Of a DNA stretch of 6,676 nucleotides, positions 6,241-6,676 are shown one piece after another. The notes under the pieces are model-generated. The model was not told where the DNA came from and made no database searches. It saw nothing but the letters and a program-made list of their open reading frames with translations. A program made the position numbers and the translations under genes. The DNA lies in assembly GCA_031258615.1 (NCBI GenBank), contig JAIRMP010000193.1:1-6676 (forward strand), given 5' to 3'. This stretch comes from Spirochaetaceae bacterium (GTDB taxonomy: Bacteria; Spirochaetota; Spirochaetia; Treponematales; Breznakiellaceae). Numbering within the stretch: position 1 is the first letter of the stretch; the number at the start of each line of letters is the position of its first letter.

Positions 6241-6246
6241 TATAAT
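6241..6246 (+). promoter_or_regulatory. perfect -10 box, distal promoter candidate for the protease gene
   Basis: TATAAT is preceded by CTTG, but no TTGACA-like box sits 16-18 bases upstream. If used, transcription would start near 6253 and give a leader of about 155 bases carrying the hairpins at 6257-6272 and 6295-6328. A lone -10 box of this quality in GC-rich DNA is notable but not proof. Confidence 0.35.
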
Positions 6247-6256
6247 AGAGTTGTTT

Positions 6257-6272
6257 GGAAACTTCAGTTTCC
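6257..6272. repeat. short perfect palindrome at the expected transcript start
   Basis: GGAAAC (6257-6262), loop TTCA, GTTTCC (6267-6272) forms a six-base stem, starting about five bases after the start predicted from the -10 box at 6241. It could be a 5'-end stabilising hairpin or an operator for a dimeric repressor. Confidence 0.4.
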
Positions 6273-6286
6273 GCGCCCACTTCCAT

Positions 6287-6328
6287 TAAAAAACGCAGTT
6301 TTGTAAGGCTGAAAGCCTGAAAAACTGC
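6287..6328 (-). terminator. stem-loop with T-run on the minus strand
   Basis: The outer stem is GCAGTTTT (6295-6302) with AAAACTGC (6321-6328). An inner stem AGGCT (6306-6310), loop GAA, AGCCT (6314-6318) sits above a 3/2 internal loop. Read on the minus strand the structure is followed by GTTTTTT (6294..6288), the shape of an intrinsic terminator for leftward transcription. No leftward gene is seen to its right within the window, so it may instead be a structured element in the plus-strand leader, or a repeat. Confidence 0.4.
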
Positions 6329-6354
6329 AAGACTGTGAGACAACCAACCGCCCG

Positions 6355-6383
6355 TTGTTTGTTGGCAATGTTCACGTTATACT
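6355..6383 (+). promoter_or_regulatory. proximal promoter candidate for the protease gene
   Basis: TTGTTT (6355-6360, four of six), a 17-base spacer and TATACT (6378-6383, five of six) give a start near 6390, just ahead of the ribosome site at 6395. The spacing is ideal and the resulting leader is short. Confidence 0.45.
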
Positions 6384-6394
6384 TGGAGGCAAAG

Positions 6395-6400
6395 AAGGAG
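6395..6400 (+). promoter_or_regulatory. strong ribosome binding site of the protease gene
   Basis: AAGGAG lies six bases before ATG 6407. It is the clearest Shine-Dalgarno sequence ahead of any intact plus-strand gene here, and it fixes the start, in contrast to the weak sites ahead of the first three operon genes. Confidence 0.75.
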
Positions 6401-6406
6401 TACGAT

Positions 6407-6676
6407 ATGGGTGAAGTACATACGGAAATAACCCTGGTAAACATCGGGGATCAAAATGACGCGGCTCGGGGATATATGCCCCAGGACCAAGTCAGGCGAT
6501 TCACGGTCAACGCGGTGGTTGATACTGGCGCGTGGACACTGATAATCAACGAGGCAGCCCGCGAAAAGCTGGGGCTTAAAGTGGAGGAAACCAGCGAGAC
6601 CACGCTTGCCGGCGGCGTAAAGGTTTTCAGTCAGATAACGGAACCGGTGAGGATTTATTGGAAAGACCGCAGAGCC
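6407..6676 (+). CDS. retropepsin-like (clan AA) aspartic protease, partial
   Basis: Ninety codons are present and the 3' end is cut by the window. The key motif is AVVDTGAWTLIIN at 36-48, with catalytic-type D39, T40, G41 and A42, followed by a helix ending LGL (55-57) and, some ten residues on, the LAGG turn (68-71) that resembles the flap entry of bacterial clan AA proteases. Such proteins are small (about 110-140 residues) and act as dimers, each chain giving one aspartate, so only a short C-terminus should be missing. The N-terminal 30 residues are polar, without a signal peptide or membrane segment, which suggests a cytoplasmic location. The substrate is unknown. It is separated from the operon by about 450 bases and has its own promoter candidates, so it is probably a separate unit, perhaps with a partner gene beyond the window. 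Confidence 0.8.
   Translation, partial: MGEVHTEITLVNIGDQNDAARGYMPQDQVRRFTVNAVVDTGAWTLIINEAAREKLGLKVEETSETTLAGGVKVFSQITEPVRIYWKDRRA

Noticed and set aside
6179..6286. 35-codon minus-strand frame starting MEVGAETEVSKQLYY
   Set aside because: No ribosome site and no known domain. It lies on promoter and hairpin DNA and might be only part of a repeat, though it could be searched for in relatives.
1..6676. CRISPR array, tRNA, rRNA, transposase, phage integrase or attachment site
   Set aside because: No regularly spaced repeats, cloverleaf, ribosomal signature or mobile-element protein motif was seen on either strand.

Overview
The window reads as a bacterial chromosome segment, most likely from a spirochaete of the Treponema group (a termite-gut-type treponeme is my guess, from protein style and the GC-rich intergenic DNA; nothing here proves it). 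The coding signal is clear: one four-gene plus-strand operon fills about 516-5953, flanked on both sides by GC-rich, hairpin-rich intergenic DNA.

Left flank (1-515): no intact gene. A strong sigma-70-type promoter points left (minus strand, 134-162). It is followed by two tandem perfect hairpins (89-124) and by what may be the first codons of a minus-strand gene leaving the window at base 1. Bases 163-475 are GC-rich and hold two more perfect hairpins (275-292 and 303-323). A plus-strand promoter (476-504) lies so close to the first gene that its transcript would be nearly leaderless.

Operon (516-5953): aroB (3-dehydroquinate synthase, shikimate pathway), then a single-POTRA Omp85-like outer-membrane barrel, an MsbA/PglK-type ABC exporter with fused membrane and ATPase domains, and a GT4-type glycosyltransferase. 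The junctions are tight: ATGA overlap, 4-base gap, GTGA overlap. This suggests one transcript with translational coupling. The last three genes fit a surface-glycan or glycolipid pathway: the glycosyltransferase adds a sugar at the inner membrane, the ABC protein flips or exports the product, and the barrel acts in the outer membrane. How aroB joins them is unclear. It is visibly more GC-rich than the genes after it and may simply be a housekeeping gene at the operon head.

Right flank (5954-6406): a minus-strand fragment resembling the start of a DUF4213/DUF364 protein runs head-on into the tail of the glycosyltransferase gene and looks like a gene remnant. A 13-base inverted repeat marks its broken end. 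Beyond it lie two candidate plus-strand promoters, two hairpins (one followed by a T-run on the minus strand), and then the first 90 codons of a retropepsin-like (clan AA) aspartic protease, cut by the window edge.
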